Below are positions 32,207-41,303 of a DNA stretch of 42,682 nucleotides, piece by piece. The position numbers and the translations under genes were made by a program. The stretch's first letter is position 1, and the number at the start of each line of letters is the position of its first letter. Origin of the DNA: Mesobacillus selenatarsenatis SF-1. Lineage in GTDB: Bacteria > Bacillota > Bacilli > Bacillales > Cytobacillaceae. The stretch is taken from positions 1-42,682 of the forward strand of contig NZ_BASE01000090.1 in NCBI RefSeq assembly GCF_000813125.1, read 5' to 3'. The notes beneath the pieces were generated by a model. The model ran no database searches. It was not told the DNA's origin and saw only the letters and a list, made by a program, of their open reading frames with translations.

Positions 32207-33019
32207 TTAAGAAAAGATGAGGACTAGTGGTCCTACAATAAAGCAGTAAATCGCAAAATATTTCAAGTTTCCGCGCGCCATGATATTCATGAACCATTTT
32301 AAAGAAAAGTAAGAGGCTATCAGTGATGCAATGAATGCAAAGATATATGGCAATGCTAATTCCCCAATACGCTCATCTAGTAAGAGGTCAGAAAATCCGA
32401 GAATCATACCTCCGAAACTAACTGGAATATAAAGCAGGAAAGAGTACCTCAGAGCGGTTTCTTGTTTCATACCCAGACTCATCGCTGCGACAATTGTGGC
32501 ACCGGAACGACTAATACCTGGAATAAGTGCAACTGCTTGGGCCAGTCCAACAATAATGGCATCTTTAAAGCTTAAATCTCCGTCATTCTTGCGGCCACGC
32601 ATATTACGGATCAGCCATAGGGCTAATCCAGTTACTATAAGTGTTACGCCGACCGTTTTAATATCAGCTAATTTATCCTCGATAAAATCCGCGAATAGAA
32701 CCCCGATGACCCCGGCTGGGATCGTACCAATAATCAAATAAATGATGAACATAAAGTCTGATTTTGCTTCGGGATCTTTACTTTTAAGATATGCAGTTCC
32801 ATTAACAATTAACCGGATGATGTCGGCTCTATAAATTAACAAAACAGCGAATAGTGAGGCAGTATTCATCAAAAGAGCAAAGCTCATTCCTTCAATTTTT
32901 AGGTTAAAAAAATGCTCTGCTATTTCAAGGTGTCCGCTGGATGAAACCGGAATTGGTTCGGTGATTCCCTGGAATAAACCCAGAAATATGTATTTAAGCA
33001 ATTCGTAGAAATTTTCCAT
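32207..33019 (-). CDS. uppP: Undecaprenyl-diphosphate phosphatase UppP (BacA)
   Basis: A 270-residue inner membrane enzyme that recycles the lipid carrier of cell wall synthesis and gives bacitracin resistance. Catalytic signatures are [17 protein letters not shown] (residues 17-33) and [16 protein letters not shown] (about 160). About eight membrane segments. The start is the ATG at 33019; GGAGGAA lies 11 bases upstream, a long spacing, and a longer in-frame start at 33064 has no better site. Convergent with the arg operon; not linked to arginine in function. Confidence 0.95.
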   Translation of the reverse strand: MENFYELLKYIFLGLFQGITEPIPVSSSGHLEIAEHFFNLKIEGMSFALLMNTASLFAVLLIYRADIIRLIVNGTAYLKSKDPEAKSDFMFIIYLIIGTIPAGVIGVLFADFIEDKLADIKTVGVTLIVTGLALWLIRNMRGRKNDGDLSFKDAIIVGLAQAVALIPGISRSGATIVAAMSLGMKQETALRYSFLLYIPVSFGGMILGFSDLLLDERIGELALPYIFAFIASLIASYFSLKWFMNIMARGNLKYFAIYCFIVGPLVLIFS

Positions 33020-33076
33020 GTCGTTTTGATTTCCTCCGTTTTTTTTAAATGAGACTAGATTCACTTCGAGAATTGT

Positions 33077-33175
33077 ACAGCGCCAGCGCCTTAGGCAATT
33101 TCAGGCACACTAGGCGGTGTTATAGGCGGGCACCGATTGTGAGACTGACGAGGTGCTCCTGCTTTTTTTCTCATA
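33077..33175. repeat. Dispersed structured element, copy F (degenerate)
   Basis: Recognisable from CAGCGCCAGCGCCTTAGGC, a middle GGCGGTGTTATAGGCGGGCA resembling the insertion in copy B, and a decayed right end (GAGACTGACGAGGTGCTCCT, then CTTTTTTTCTC). Same orientation as the others. Confidence 0.55.
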
Positions 33176-33290
33176 CACACTAATGTACCGTATAACCCTT
33201 TTTTTTGGAAGGATAAATTATACATAAATACTTTATTTAAAACAGTAAATAATAAAATTGCCGGAATACTTTAATGAAGGAGGAAGGCAA

Positions 33291-33473
33291 ATGGGTCAAA
33301 GTCATCAGTTCCGTGCCGGACAAAAGGCACCGAATAATGGTATTTATATTGAAATTGGAGAAACAGGCAGCAATGTCAACAACCCGCAAAAAGTCAAACT
33401 TAAAGCTGGGGACCGTTTTCCGGAAAACTCCAACCACAACCGCCACTGGACTTACATGCCAAAATTTAAATAA
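33291..33473 (+). CDS. yjzC: YjzC family small protein
   Basis: A 60-residue soluble protein starting MGQSHQFRAGQKAPNNGIYI and ending in WTYMPKF. It matches the YjzC family found beside argF in Bacillus. Proline, glycine and asparagine are frequent and there is no hydrophobic segment. RBS AAGGAGG eight bases before the ATG. Own terminator at 33547-33571. Function unknown. Confidence 0.88.
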   Translation: MGQSHQFRAGQKAPNNGIYIEIGETGSNVNNPQKVKLKAGDRFPENSNHNRHWTYMPKFK

Positions 33474-33546
33474 TCATATTATAGTCCAGTCCCTGGGTCG
33501 GCCAGGGTAAAAGCATTTTCCAGAATAAACTCATACTGTTTTTTCT

Positions 33547-33571
33547 AAAGCCATCCAGTGCGGATGGCTTT
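33547..33571 (+). terminator. Hairpin terminator after yjzC
   Basis: AAAGCCATCC/GGATGGCTTT stem with a 5-base loop. It has only a weak T-run and its end overlaps the predicted -35 region of clpB. Confidence 0.65.
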
Positions 33572-33590
33572 ACTAATTGGGAATTTTTAT

Positions 33591-33622
33591 TATAATATAA
33601 TTAAAGGTCAAAAAAGGTCAAA
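33591..33622 (+). promoter_or_regulatory. clpB promoter -10 and perfect CtsR operator
   Basis: TATAAT at 33591-33596 serves as the -10 box with a weak TTTACT 16 bp upstream. GGTCAAA-AAA-GGTCAAA (33606-33622) is the exact heptad direct repeat of CtsR, the class III heat shock repressor. It abuts the AAAGGAG ribosome site, so the bound repressor would cover the start of the transcript. Confidence 0.93.
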
Positions 33623-33635
33623 GGAGTGGTTGGGC

Positions 33636-36236
33636 GTGGATTTGAATAAAATGACAGAAAGCTTGCAGAATGCATTTGTATCAGCCCAGACCCTGGCTGT
33701 TCAACATAATCACCAGGAAGTAGATGATACGCACCTGTTGCTTGCCTTACTTGAACAGGACGGCAATCTGGCTGAAACTTTGCTTACTGGAATCGGACTG
33801 AATATGGATAATGTTAAAGAAGCATTAAATCTTACCCTGTCAAAGAAACCACAAGTCTCGGGGAGTGGTGTAGAACAGGGGAAGTTATATATTACCGCAA
33901 CGCTGCAAAAGGTTTTGGCACAAGCTGAAAAGGAAATGAAACAGTTTGAAGATGACTATTTATCGGTAGAACATGTTTTGTTGGCTGCGCTTGAGATTCC
34001 TGGCTCTGAATCAGGTGGTGCAATGAGGAAATTAGGAGTTAGCAGAGAAAAATTATTAGCAAGAATCAAAGAGGTTAGGGGGAACCAGAGAGTGACTTCA
34101 CAAAACCCAGAAGCAACTTATGAAGTGTTGAAAAAATATGGCCGCGACCTTGTGGAGGAAGTCCGGGCGGGAAAGGTTGACCCGGTAATCGGCAGGGATA
34201 GTGAAATTCGCAATGTCATCCGCATTCTCTCAAGGAAGACAAAAAACAACCCAGTTTTGATCGGGGAGCCAGGAGTAGGAAAGACTGCAATTGTAGAAGG
34301 ACTGGCACAGAGGATCGTGCGCAAGGATGTTCCTGAGGGCTTGAAGGATAAGACGGTTTTTGCACTGGACATGAGCGCGCTGATAGCTGGCGCGAAATTT
34401 CGGGGAGAATTTGAAGAGAGATTAAAAGCGGTCCTGAATGAAGTGAAAAAGAGTGAAGGGAAAATCCTCTTGTTCATTGATGAACTCCATACCATTGTTG
34501 GCGCGGGTAAGACTGAGGGTGCAATGGATGCAGGGAATATGCTGAAACCAATGCTTGCGCGCGGGGAACTTCATTGTATTGGTGCAACAACTCTTGATGA
34601 ACATCGGAAATACATTGAAAAAGACCCAGCACTGGAACGCCGCTTTCAGCAAGTATTGGTTCAGGAGCCAGATGTCGAGGATACAGTATCAATTTTACGA
34701 GGATTGAAGGAACGGTTTGAAATCCACCATGGAGTGAATATTCATGACCGTGCGTTGGTTGCTGCTGCTACGTTATCAGATCGATACATCACAGACCGAT
34801 TCTTGCCAGACAAGGCGATTGACCTCGTAGATGAAGCTTGTGCAATGATTCGCACGGAAATTGATTCGATGCCAACGGAGCTCGATGAAGTAACCAGAAG
34901 GGTGATGCAGCTGGAAATTGAAGAAGCTGCGTTAACGAAGGAAAAAGATGATGCAAGCCGAGTGCGCCTTGAAACTCTTCGTAAGGAGCTTGCCAACTTG
35001 AGGGAAAAAGCAAATGCAATGAAGTCAAGGTGGCAGAAAGAAAAAGAAGGCATCCAAAAGGTTCAGGAACAGCGTGAGCTGCTGGAAAGACTTCGGCGAG
35101 AACTTGAAAAAGCGGAAAATGACTATGATTTAAATAAGGCTGCTGAACTTAGGCATGGCCGTATTCCTTCTCTTGAAAAAGAACTCAAGGCACTTGAGCT
35201 GGAAGTTAGCAAAAATGAAGGCGAGAGGCTCCTTCGGGAAGAAGTGACTGAAGAGGAAATTGCATCAATTGTCTCAAGATGGACAGGTATACCAGTGATG
35301 AAGCTTGTTGAAGGCGAGCGGGAAAAGCTTCTCAAGCTAGAAAGCATTCTCCATGAACGGGTTGTTGGACAGGATGAAGCAGTATCACTTGTATCCGACG
35401 CGGTCCTCAGAGCCAGAGCTGGCATCAAGGATCCTAATAGGCCAATTGGGTCTTTCATTTTCCTGGGTCCTACCGGAGTAGGTAAAACGGAGCTGGCTAA
35501 GACGCTTGCTCAGTCTTTGTTTGACAGTGAAGAACATATCATTCGAATCGACATGTCTGAGTATATGGAAAAACATGCAGTTTCAAGGCTGATTGGGGCA
35601 CCTCCAGGATATGTAGGTTATGAAGAAGGCGGCCAGCTGACAGAAGCGGTCAGAAGGAATCCATATTCTGTCATCCTCCTCGATGAAGTGGAGAAAGCAC
35701 ATCCTGAAGTCTTCAATATCCTATTGCAGATGCTGGATGATGGACGGGTAACGGACTCACAAGGTAGAATGGTCGACTTTAAGAATACGGTCATTATTAT
35801 GACGTCCAATATTGGCTCACATTACTTGCTTGACCGGCAGGGTGGAGAAGATGAAATCTCTTCTGAAACCAGGGATCTAGTAATGGCCCAGCTTCGCGGC
35901 CATTTCCGTCCAGAATTTCTGAATCGTGTGGACGAAATCATCCTTTTCAAGCCTCTGGCATTAAAAGAGATTAAAATGATTGTTGGAAAATTAGTAAAGA
36001 CTTTGCAGGGAAGGCTCGCAGACCAGCAAATCCAGCTGTCAATCACCGATGAAGCAAAAGAGTTCTTAGCAGATCAAGGATTCGATCCCGTATACGGCGC
36101 AAGGCCGCTGAAGAGATTTATCCAGAGGAGCGTAGAAACAAAGCTTGCCAGGGAAATCATTTCAGGCAGAATCAAAGAGAAAAGCCAGGTGGAAGTTGGA
36201 GTAGAAAATGGAGATATATCTTTGAGTGTAAAGTAA
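33636..36236 (+). CDS. clpB: ATP-dependent disaggregase ClpB
   Basis: An 866-residue Hsp100 protein that frees proteins from aggregates together with DnaK. Order: Clp-N repeats (residues 1-150), AAA+ domain 1 with Walker [14 protein letters not shown] and Walker [11 protein letters not shown], the coiled-coil M-domain (about 410-530, [20 protein letters not shown]), then AAA+ domain 2 with [14 protein letters not shown] and [11 protein letters not shown], and the C-terminal lid. No ClpP-binding IGF loop is evident, as expected. The start is GTG at 33636 ([11 protein letters not shown]), with AAAGGAG upstream; the long frame from 33558 runs through the promoter. B. subtilis lacks clpB, so this gene separates the species from it. 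Confidence 0.96.
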   Translation: MDLNKMTESLQNAFVSAQTLAVQHNHQEVDDTHLLLALLEQDGNLAETLLTGIGLNMDNVKEALNLTLSKKPQVSGSGVEQGKLYITATLQKVLAQAEKEMKQFEDDYLSVEHVLLAALEIPGSESGGAMRKLGVSREKLLARIKEVRGNQRVTSQNPEATYEVLKKYGRDLVEEVRAGKVDPVIGRDSEIRNVIRILSRKTKNNPVLIGEPGVGKTAIVEGLAQRIVRKDVPEGLKDKTVFALDMSALIAGAKFRGEFEERLKAVLNEVKKSEGKILLFIDELHTIVGAGKTEGAMDAGNMLKPMLARGELHCIGATTLDEHRKYIEKDPALERRFQQVLVQEPDVEDTVSILRGLKERFEIHHGVNIHDRALVAAATLSDRYITDRFLPDKAIDLVDEACAMIRTEIDSMPTELDEVTRRVMQLEIEEAALTKEKDDASRVRLETLRKELANLREKANAMKSRWQKEKEGIQKVQEQRELLERLRRELEKAENDYDLNKAAELRHGRIPSLEKELKALELEVSKNEGERLLREEVTEEEIASIVSRWTGIPVMKLVEGEREKLLKLESILHERVVGQDEAVSLVSDAVLRARAGIKDPNRPIGSFIFLGPTGVGKTELAKTLAQSLFDSEEHIIRIDMSEYMEKHAVSRLIGAPPGYVGYEEGGQLTEAVRRNPYSVILLDEVEKAHPEVFNILLQMLDDGRVTDSQGRMVDFKNTVIIMTSNIGSHYLLDRQGGEDEISSETRDLVMAQLRGHFRPEFLNRVDEIILFKPLALKEIKMIVGKLVKTLQGRLADQQIQLSITDEAKEFLADQGFDPVYGARPLKRFIQRSVETKLAREIISGRIKEKSQVEVGVENGDISLSVK

Positions 36237-36253
36237 GCAGCTTAGTAATAATG

Positions 36254-36285
36254 AAAAAAAGTCATCCGGTCGGATGACTTTTTTT
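36254..36285. terminator. Bidirectional terminator between clpB and yjzD
   Basis: AAAAAGTCATCCG/CGGATGACTTTTT stem with T-runs on both strands. Confidence 0.9.
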
Positions 36286-36292
36286 ATGTACT

Positions 36293-36490
36293 TTAATGTT
36301 GGTGATTTTCTTCAGATCCATTTGGAAGAACTGCCGGAATCACAAGGATAATAATTGTTGCCACAATCGCAAGGATCGTGCTTTGAGTTAAGTCCAACCC
36401 AACGCCAATCATCGCGCCAGCTACGTAATTAAGCATTAGAACCAGGAGGAATGTCCAGAGTAAAGTCCAGAAATATTTCACGATTTTCAC
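36293..36490 (-). CDS. yjzD: YjzD family membrane protein (DUF2929)
   Basis: A 65-residue protein with two membrane segments (residues 5-28 and 36-56), starting MKIVKYFWTLLWTFLLVLML. It matches DUF2929/YjzD of Bacillus in sequence and place. GAGGTGAAAATCG lies before the ATG. Convergent with clpB. Function unknown. Confidence 0.85.
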   Translation of the reverse strand: MKIVKYFWTLLWTFLLVLMLNYVAGAMIGVGLDLTQSTILAIVATIIILVIPAVLPNGSEENHQH

Positions 36491-36742
36491 CTCTTACATT
36501 ATTAAATCTTTTCTCATCTTACCACAAGCCATATAAATTATAAATGAATTTTAAATAAAATGAAAAGCGTTTTCAGAGTACACTTCCACTTTACTAAAAC
36601 CTGGTAAAATTAATATATCGGACTTATGGAGATTTGAGCACAAAGAGCAGGGATTAATAAGGGGAAATGGGCAAATCCCCTTTCATTTCCTGTTAAATAA
36701 CATACAGTAATATGAATAATCTGTAGGGAAGGGGTTGGTGAG

Positions 36743-37480
36743 ATGGAGAGCCGGAACTTCAAATTGGATACCGAATGGAGTGTCATCCATTATCCTGAAA
36801 GGCCAAATGGTTTCGGTATCCTGACGATTGGAGATGAAAGGCATTTTGTGAACAGCGAAAGCAGCTTCTGGACGCAGAATGAAGGTAAACGTTCACTGTT
36901 GAACATACTGAAAAATGAAGGGTATACTGTCTTTTATTCAAATTTATATGGAAGGCATTGGGGAAGTGAGAAGGCTGTCGAGTTAACAATGAGGCTATGC
37001 AGCCATATCGTCCGTAATGAAATATTGAATACTTCTTTCCATGTAGTGGCTGAGGGGATGGGAGCTCTTGTTGCCTTAAAGCTTTTAGCGAATGGTGATT
37101 CAAAGATCAGGAGTCTGGTGTTGATCAATCCAATCCTCTCTCTGAGTGCGCATCTGGAGCAGGAAAAAGAGAATAAGTTCTTTTATAAAAAACTTGTTGC
37201 AGAACTAGAAGCTGCATATGAAACCGAAATTAGCAAGCTCCTTGAGAGGTTTGATGATGACTCTTCAAGTCCTGCTTTCAATAAAGAAACACCAGTAAAA
37301 ATCATACATGTATTATCAGGAAACAGAGCATATAAGCAGTCAAGCATCATTAAGGAACTTTCAGTTGAATGGGAAAAAGCTGACCTCCCAGTTACCGTAA
37401 GTTATGTACTTCCCGAAAAAGTGCTTCAAGTAGGCAGCCAAATCGTACGATTTTTTACAAAACATGAGCAAGTCCTATAA
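36743..37480 (+). CDS. yjaU: Alpha/beta-hydrolase-like protein YjaU without a serine nucleophile
   Basis: A 245-residue protein with an alpha/beta hydrolase outline. The segment where hydrolases carry Gly-X-Ser-X-Gly reads HVVAEGMGALVALKLL (about residue 107), with Gly in place of Ser, and IRSLVLINPIL follows as in hydrolases. Catalysis by the usual triad therefore looks unlikely. It corresponds to yjaU before yjaV, med and comZ in B. subtilis; I make that link by position. RBS AAGGGG with a spacing of about eight to the ATG at 36743. Confidence 0.7.
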   Translation: MESRNFKLDTEWSVIHYPERPNGFGILTIGDERHFVNSESSFWTQNEGKRSLLNILKNEGYTVFYSNLYGRHWGSEKAVELTMRLCSHIVRNEILNTSFHVVAEGMGALVALKLLANGDSKIRSLVLINPILSLSAHLEQEKENKFFYKKLVAELEAAYETEISKLLERFDDDSSSPAFNKETPVKIIHVLSGNRAYKQSSIIKELSVEWEKADLPVTVSYVLPEKVLQVGSQIVRFFTKHEQVL

Positions 37481-37548
37481 CTCCCTGCAAATATTTTCAG
37501 TTTTAGATTCATAGGATACAAGAGAGTATTTGCAAGGAGGAGTTCAAT

Positions 37549-38376
37549 ATGGAAAGGGCAACGATTCTCGGAATATATGACTTTATAGGATATAGTCTGT
37601 GCCGTCATATGCTTGATCTAGGCGTTGAGATAGATGGAATCCATCAGTCAGGAAACATAGATGATTATTTTACAGAGGAAAAACGTCTTGAAATCGGCAG
37701 GAATGCCAACTTCTCAGAAATCAGCCTGCAAGATTGGGAAGCTGAGCAGGCAGAAGGGTTTCTGTTCGTGACTTTGTTTGAGTCGCTGCAGAATCGGAAT
37801 GGTTCAAATGATTTATTGAAAGTACTTCTCAGCAAATTAGAAGATCGTCATTTAAAAAAGCTGCCGACAGCTGTTATTCTGCCTGCATATTTTGCCCAGG
37901 AAAACGTGGATTTTAGGGAGGCAGAAACAAAAATTAGCACATATATCGGCAACCGGGAATCCACACTTCTAACAATCTATTTGCCGACCATTTATGGTCC
38001 CTGGCAGCCGGAGGAGTGTTTTTTCCAGCAAGCGATCTCTCATTCGTCAAATAATGGCAGGAAGATTCCTGATCTTAGCAAATGGGAGTGGACGCATGAT
38101 TGCTTGTATATAAATGATGCTGTCAAAACGATACAGGAAATGGCTGAATCAGGTCAACAGGGTCAGTATATACTAGCAAGTGGAGAACAGGACAGATGGC
38201 AGCAGTGTGCAGAGGAGCTGATTGGCCAGGAAGCTGCAATACTTAGGAACGAGGTTGTAGCACCAGTAATAAAAGAAACAATCCAAGTCAGGACAATAGG
38301 AAAAAATGAGCAAATCAGCAAGGGATTAAGCAGGCAAAAGGAGCATTTTACTCGAATACAGGACAGCAGAGTCTAA
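37549..38376 (+). CDS. yjaV: NAD-epimerase-like protein YjaV
   Basis: A 275-residue protein resembling extended short-chain dehydrogenases. The start ATILGIYDFIGYSLCRHMLD is a worn dinucleotide-binding loop (normal form Gly-X-X-Gly-X-X-Gly). LTIYLPTIYGPWQPEECFF matches the substrate part of epimerases, and YINDAVKTIQEMAES also fits. The YxxxK catalytic pair is not evident, so activity is doubtful. GGAGG precedes the ATG. Position between yjaU and med agrees with yjaV of B. subtilis. Confidence 0.65.
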   Translation: MERATILGIYDFIGYSLCRHMLDLGVEIDGIHQSGNIDDYFTEEKRLEIGRNANFSEISLQDWEAEQAEGFLFVTLFESLQNRNGSNDLLKVLLSKLEDRHLKKLPTAVILPAYFAQENVDFREAETKISTYIGNRESTLLTIYLPTIYGPWQPEECFFQQAISHSSNNGRKIPDLSKWEWTHDCLYINDAVKTIQEMAESGQQGQYILASGEQDRWQQCAEELIGQEAAILRNEVVAPVIKETIQVRTIGKNEQISKGLSRQKEHFTRIQDSRV

Positions 38377-38519
38377 GCGAATTTCGATAAACCACTTTTC
38401 AAAGTGATACTCCAAAGAGTAAAATGGTAAAAGATTCTTTTAATCGGTTCCATTTTAATAAAGCGAACACTGAATGATTTAAAGGATTTGCACAGTGGCG
38501 CATAAAGGAGATGCATCGG

Positions 38520-39470
38520 ATGCTGAAACGTTTCGGGCTAATATTATTAAGCCTTCTTTTGCTAGGGGGTTGCGGACAACCTCTTGCAACAGGCAAGGTG
38601 GAGAAAGTCGGCCTGTTGGTGCCTGAAACTATTAATGATCAGGTGTGGGGGACGAAAGGATATCGAGGACTTCTGCAAATCCAATCCAGCCTGGGAGTTG
38701 ACGTCTTTTTCAAAGAAGGAATGAATTCACAGGAGGATGTAGAGGCTGCAGTGAAGGAGTTCGACCGCCAGGGAGTTAACCTCATATATGGGCATGGAAA
38801 TGAGTATGCAGCTTATTTCAATAAAATGTCAGGGAAATATCCTGACATACATTTCATTAGCTTTAATGGAGATGCCAGAACAAAAAACACGACAAGCCTA
38901 AATTTTAAGGGATATGCCATGGGCTTTTTTGGCGGAATGGTCGCGAGCCACATGTCCGAAACCGGTAAGGTAGGAATCATTGCCGCATATGAATGGCAGC
39001 CCGAAGTCGAAGGTTTTTATGATGGTGCGATGTTTGAAAACAAGGATATGAAGGTCGACATACGCTTTGTTGGTCACTGGGATGACCAAAAGAAAGCGCT
39101 GGATGTTCTTGATGATGTATTAGATGAGGGAGCTGATGTCATTTATCCTGCTGGAGATGGGTATAATGTACCCGTGATTGAAAGGGTAAAGGATAGAGGC
39201 TTATATATAATTGGCTATATTTCGGACCAATCAGATTTTGGTGAGTCGACGGTATTGACGAGTACTGTCCAGCATGTTGATGACTTGTATGAATTGACAG
39301 CTGAGAGGTTCAATAATGGGGAATTAAAATCGGGCAACCTATCATTCGACTTTCAGGATGGAGTTATTTCCCTCGGCAAGTTCAGTCCTAAAGTCGATTC
39401 CAAGTTTAGGGAAAGAATAGGCACTTTTATCAATTCTTATAAAGAAACCGGCAAATTGCCCAACCAGTAA
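38520..39470 (+). CDS. med: Med, BMP-type lipoprotein and positive regulator of comK
   Basis: A 316-residue lipoprotein. Residues 1-17 are a signal peptide and LLGGCGQ is the lipobox with lipidated Cys18. The rest is a basic membrane protein/PnrA-like periplasmic-binding fold (VGLLVPETINDQVWGTKGYR, then GHGNEYAAYF and DVIYPAGDGYNVPVIERVKD). Med promotes comK expression in B. subtilis. The ATG at 38520 has AAAGGAG nine bases upstream; the ATG at 38511 directly abuts that site and is unlikely. comZ follows after 24 bp. The 143-bp gap before med holds only a small CACTTT/AAAGTG hairpin. Confidence 0.9.
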   Translation: MLKRFGLILLSLLLLGGCGQPLATGKVEKVGLLVPETINDQVWGTKGYRGLLQIQSSLGVDVFFKEGMNSQEDVEAAVKEFDRQGVNLIYGHGNEYAAYFNKMSGKYPDIHFISFNGDARTKNTTSLNFKGYAMGFFGGMVASHMSETGKVGIIAAYEWQPEVEGFYDGAMFENKDMKVDIRFVGHWDDQKKALDVLDDVLDEGADVIYPAGDGYNVPVIERVKDRGLYIIGYISDQSDFGESTVLTSTVQHVDDLYELTAERFNNGELKSGNLSFDFQDGVISLGKFSPKVDSKFRERIGTFINSYKETGKLPNQ

Positions 39471-39494
39471 ATATAATAGAAGGAGATAATCTAT

Positions 39495-39683
39495 ATGCAA
39501 AGTAATGATAAAACTATGGAGTTCATGCAAATCGCGATGAAATACCTCCCGGAAGCTCAGCAAAAACTACAGGAGGCTGGAATTGAATTGACAATGGATA
39601 ACCTGCAGCCGTTTTTCACGCTTTTCACTAATGTAATGAACGAAGCTTATGAGCTGGGAAAAGCAGATGCTGCAAAAGAATAA
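39495..39683 (+). CDS. comZ: ComZ, competence modulator
   Basis: A 62-residue helical protein starting MQSNDKTMEFMQIAMKYLPE, with a repeated hydrophobic pattern suited to a leucine-zipper-like helix. It matches ComZ (63 residues), which in B. subtilis lies in the med-comZ operon and lowers transcription of comG. AGAAGGAG lies eight bases before the ATG. Operon with med; ends at a bidirectional terminator. Confidence 0.92.
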   Translation: MQSNDKTMEFMQIAMKYLPEAQQKLQEAGIELTMDNLQPFFTLFTNVMNEAYELGKADAAKE

Positions 39684-39693
39684 TTCAGGAAAG

Positions 39694-39722
39694 AAAGCTG
39701 AGGGGCGCCTCAGCTTTTATTT
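39694..39722. terminator. Bidirectional terminator between comZ and the convergent gene
   Basis: AAAGCTGAGG/CCTCAGCTTT stem with a GGCG loop, then a T-rich run. Confidence 0.88.
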
Positions 39723-40022
39723 TTTTTCGATGAAATGGTTAAAAAGTGGTTTTACCTTGCCCACTAGCGGCTTGAGCTCTCTGGCTGATGTGATCAGTGT
39801 ATCTACATGGTACATGACTTCATCTAAATCAATTTGTCCCAGATACTTGTTGAGGGGAGAATCATTTTTCATACTTTGCTCACTAGATTCTTCGTTATAT
39901 CTTTGCCGCCCGAACATAAATTGATCGAAATGAGTATACTCTTGTTCATGTTGATCGGAACTCTCTTCATTATCTCTCTTTAGCCTAAAACCAAATAAGT
40001 CCCTGTCTCTTCCATCCACCAT
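39717..40022 (-). CDS. Hypothetical protein at the yjzB position
   Basis: A 101-residue polar protein. The first half is acidic and glutamine-rich (EQEYTHFDQFMFGRQRYNEE). The second half, NKYLGQIDLDEVMYHVDTLI then KPLVGKVKPLFNHFIEKK, looks helical. ATG 40022 has GGTGGGAG five bases upstream; an in-frame GTG at 40034 would add four residues. In B. subtilis a small gene, yjzB, lies between comZ and fabH, but I cannot confirm similarity. A distant likeness to YppG/YqfQ-type coat-associated Bacillus proteins is only an impression. Function unknown. Confidence 0.65.
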   Translation of the reverse strand: MVDGRDRDLFGFRLKRDNEESSDQHEQEYTHFDQFMFGRQRYNEESSEQSMKNDSPLNKYLGQIDLDEVMYHVDTLITSARELKPLVGKVKPLFNHFIEKK

Positions 40023-40206
40023 TTTCACTCCCACCTTTCTATGTTTCTATCTATTTAAAAAAAAATCGTAAACAACTGGTTAGACTGGCTTATTTCAGAC
40101 TGCCTCAGGGCGTTAACAACCGGCCCAAAAGCATTGGTCTTCACTGTCAGTTTATGATTGATCTGGCCAGATGGACTAGGGCAGGAGCGGAATTGTTAAT
40201 TTTCAG

Positions 40207-40253
40207 TTGCAGAAGAAGAGCAGTTTCTGCTAAAATTAGTACCAAGTCATAAT
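40207..40253 (+). promoter_or_regulatory. fabH promoter with partial FapR box
   Basis: TTGCAG, 18 bp, then TAAAAT (40231-40236). ATTAGTACCAAGTCATAAT (40235-40253) keeps the full left half ATTAGTACC and the end TAAT of the FapR operator. The right half is worn. FapR represses fatty acid genes until malonyl-CoA rises. The rest of the 40023-40313 gap shows nothing else. Confidence 0.65.
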
Positions 40254-40313
40254 AATTGATAATAAAAATTTAACAAATATAGACAGAATCCAAGATAAAA
40301 GGAGATGGATCCC

Positions 40314-41246
40314 ATGAATGCAGGGATAACTGGGGTTGGGCGGTATTTGCCGGAGGAAGTTGTAACAAACCTTGATTTGGAAAAGAAAATGGATACCTCG
40401 GATGAATGGATCAGGACACGGACGGGGATAGAGGAAAGAAGAATTGCAGGCGACGATATGGACACATCAGATTTAGCATATCGTGCTGCTGTTGAGGCAA
40501 TCAGCAATGCTGGGATTTCAGCCGAGGACCTCGACTTGATCCTTGTAGCAACCGTTACGCCTGATCAGCCTTTCCCAACAGTAGCATGTATGCTCCAGGA
40601 TCAATTGGGTGCGAAAAAAGCTGCCGCAATGGATTTGAGCGCCGCATGTGCGGGATTCATGTATGGAATGGTTACTGCTAAACAATTTATTGAAGCAGGC
40701 GCATATAAGTATGTTTTAATAGTAGGTGTAGAAAAGCTTTCCAAGATAACCGATTGGAACGATCGTAATACAGCTGTGCTGTTTGGTGATGGGGCGGGTG
40801 CTGTTGTCATGGGACCTGTATCTGATGACAGAGGAGTGCTTTCCTTTGAACTCGGATCTGATGGTTCAGGCGGCAAGCATTTGTACCAGGATGACTATAT
40901 TGTGATGAATGGCCGTGAAGTTTTCAAATTTGCTGTCAGGCAAATGGGTGAGAGCAGTATCAATGTCCTTGAAAAAGCTGGACTTTCAAAAGAGGATGTT
41001 GATTTCCTGATTCCCCACCAGGCCAATATCCGGATTATGGAAGCTGCCCGCCAGCGACTTGAACTGCCGGTAGAAAAAATGTCTAAGACCGTCCATAAAT
41101 ACGGCAATACATCAGCCGCGTCGATACCGATCTCGCTTTTTGAAGAACTGGAAGCAGGTAAGATCAAGGATGATGATGTAGTAGTAATGGTGGGTTTTGG
41201 CGGCGGTTTGACATGGGGCGCGATTGCAATGCGCTGGGGTAAATAA
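40314..41246 (+). CDS. fabH: Beta-ketoacyl-ACP synthase III FabH
   Basis: A 310-residue condensing enzyme that starts fatty acid synthesis from acyl-CoA and malonyl-ACP; Bacillus enzymes prefer branched primers. The catalytic triad is visible: Cys112 in [11 protein letters not shown], His in [10 protein letters not shown] and Asn in [18 protein letters not shown] lies nine bases before the ATG at 40314; the ATG at 40305 directly follows the RBS. Followed by fabF after 57 bp, as an operon. It corresponds to fabHA of B. subtilis. Confidence 0.96.
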   Translation: MNAGITGVGRYLPEEVVTNLDLEKKMDTSDEWIRTRTGIEERRIAGDDMDTSDLAYRAAVEAISNAGISAEDLDLILVATVTPDQPFPTVACMLQDQLGAKKAAAMDLSAACAGFMYGMVTAKQFIEAGAYKYVLIVGVEKLSKITDWNDRNTAVLFGDGAGAVVMGPVSDDRGVLSFELGSDGSGGKHLYQDDYIVMNGREVFKFAVRQMGESSINVLEKAGLSKEDVDFLIPHQANIRIMEAARQRLELPVEKMSKTVHKYGNTSAASIPISLFEELEAGKIKDDDVVVMVGFGGGLTWGAIAMRWGK

Positions 41247-41303
41247 ACTCATTACAAGATGAACTCAATATTAAATAAGAGTACAGATAAAGGAGATGCA
41301 ATA

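Noticed and set aside
36561-36575. TGAAAAGCGTTTTCA as a catabolite-responsive (cre) site
   Set aside because: The left half has five bases between TG and CG where the cre consensus has four. It is also not at a clear promoter.
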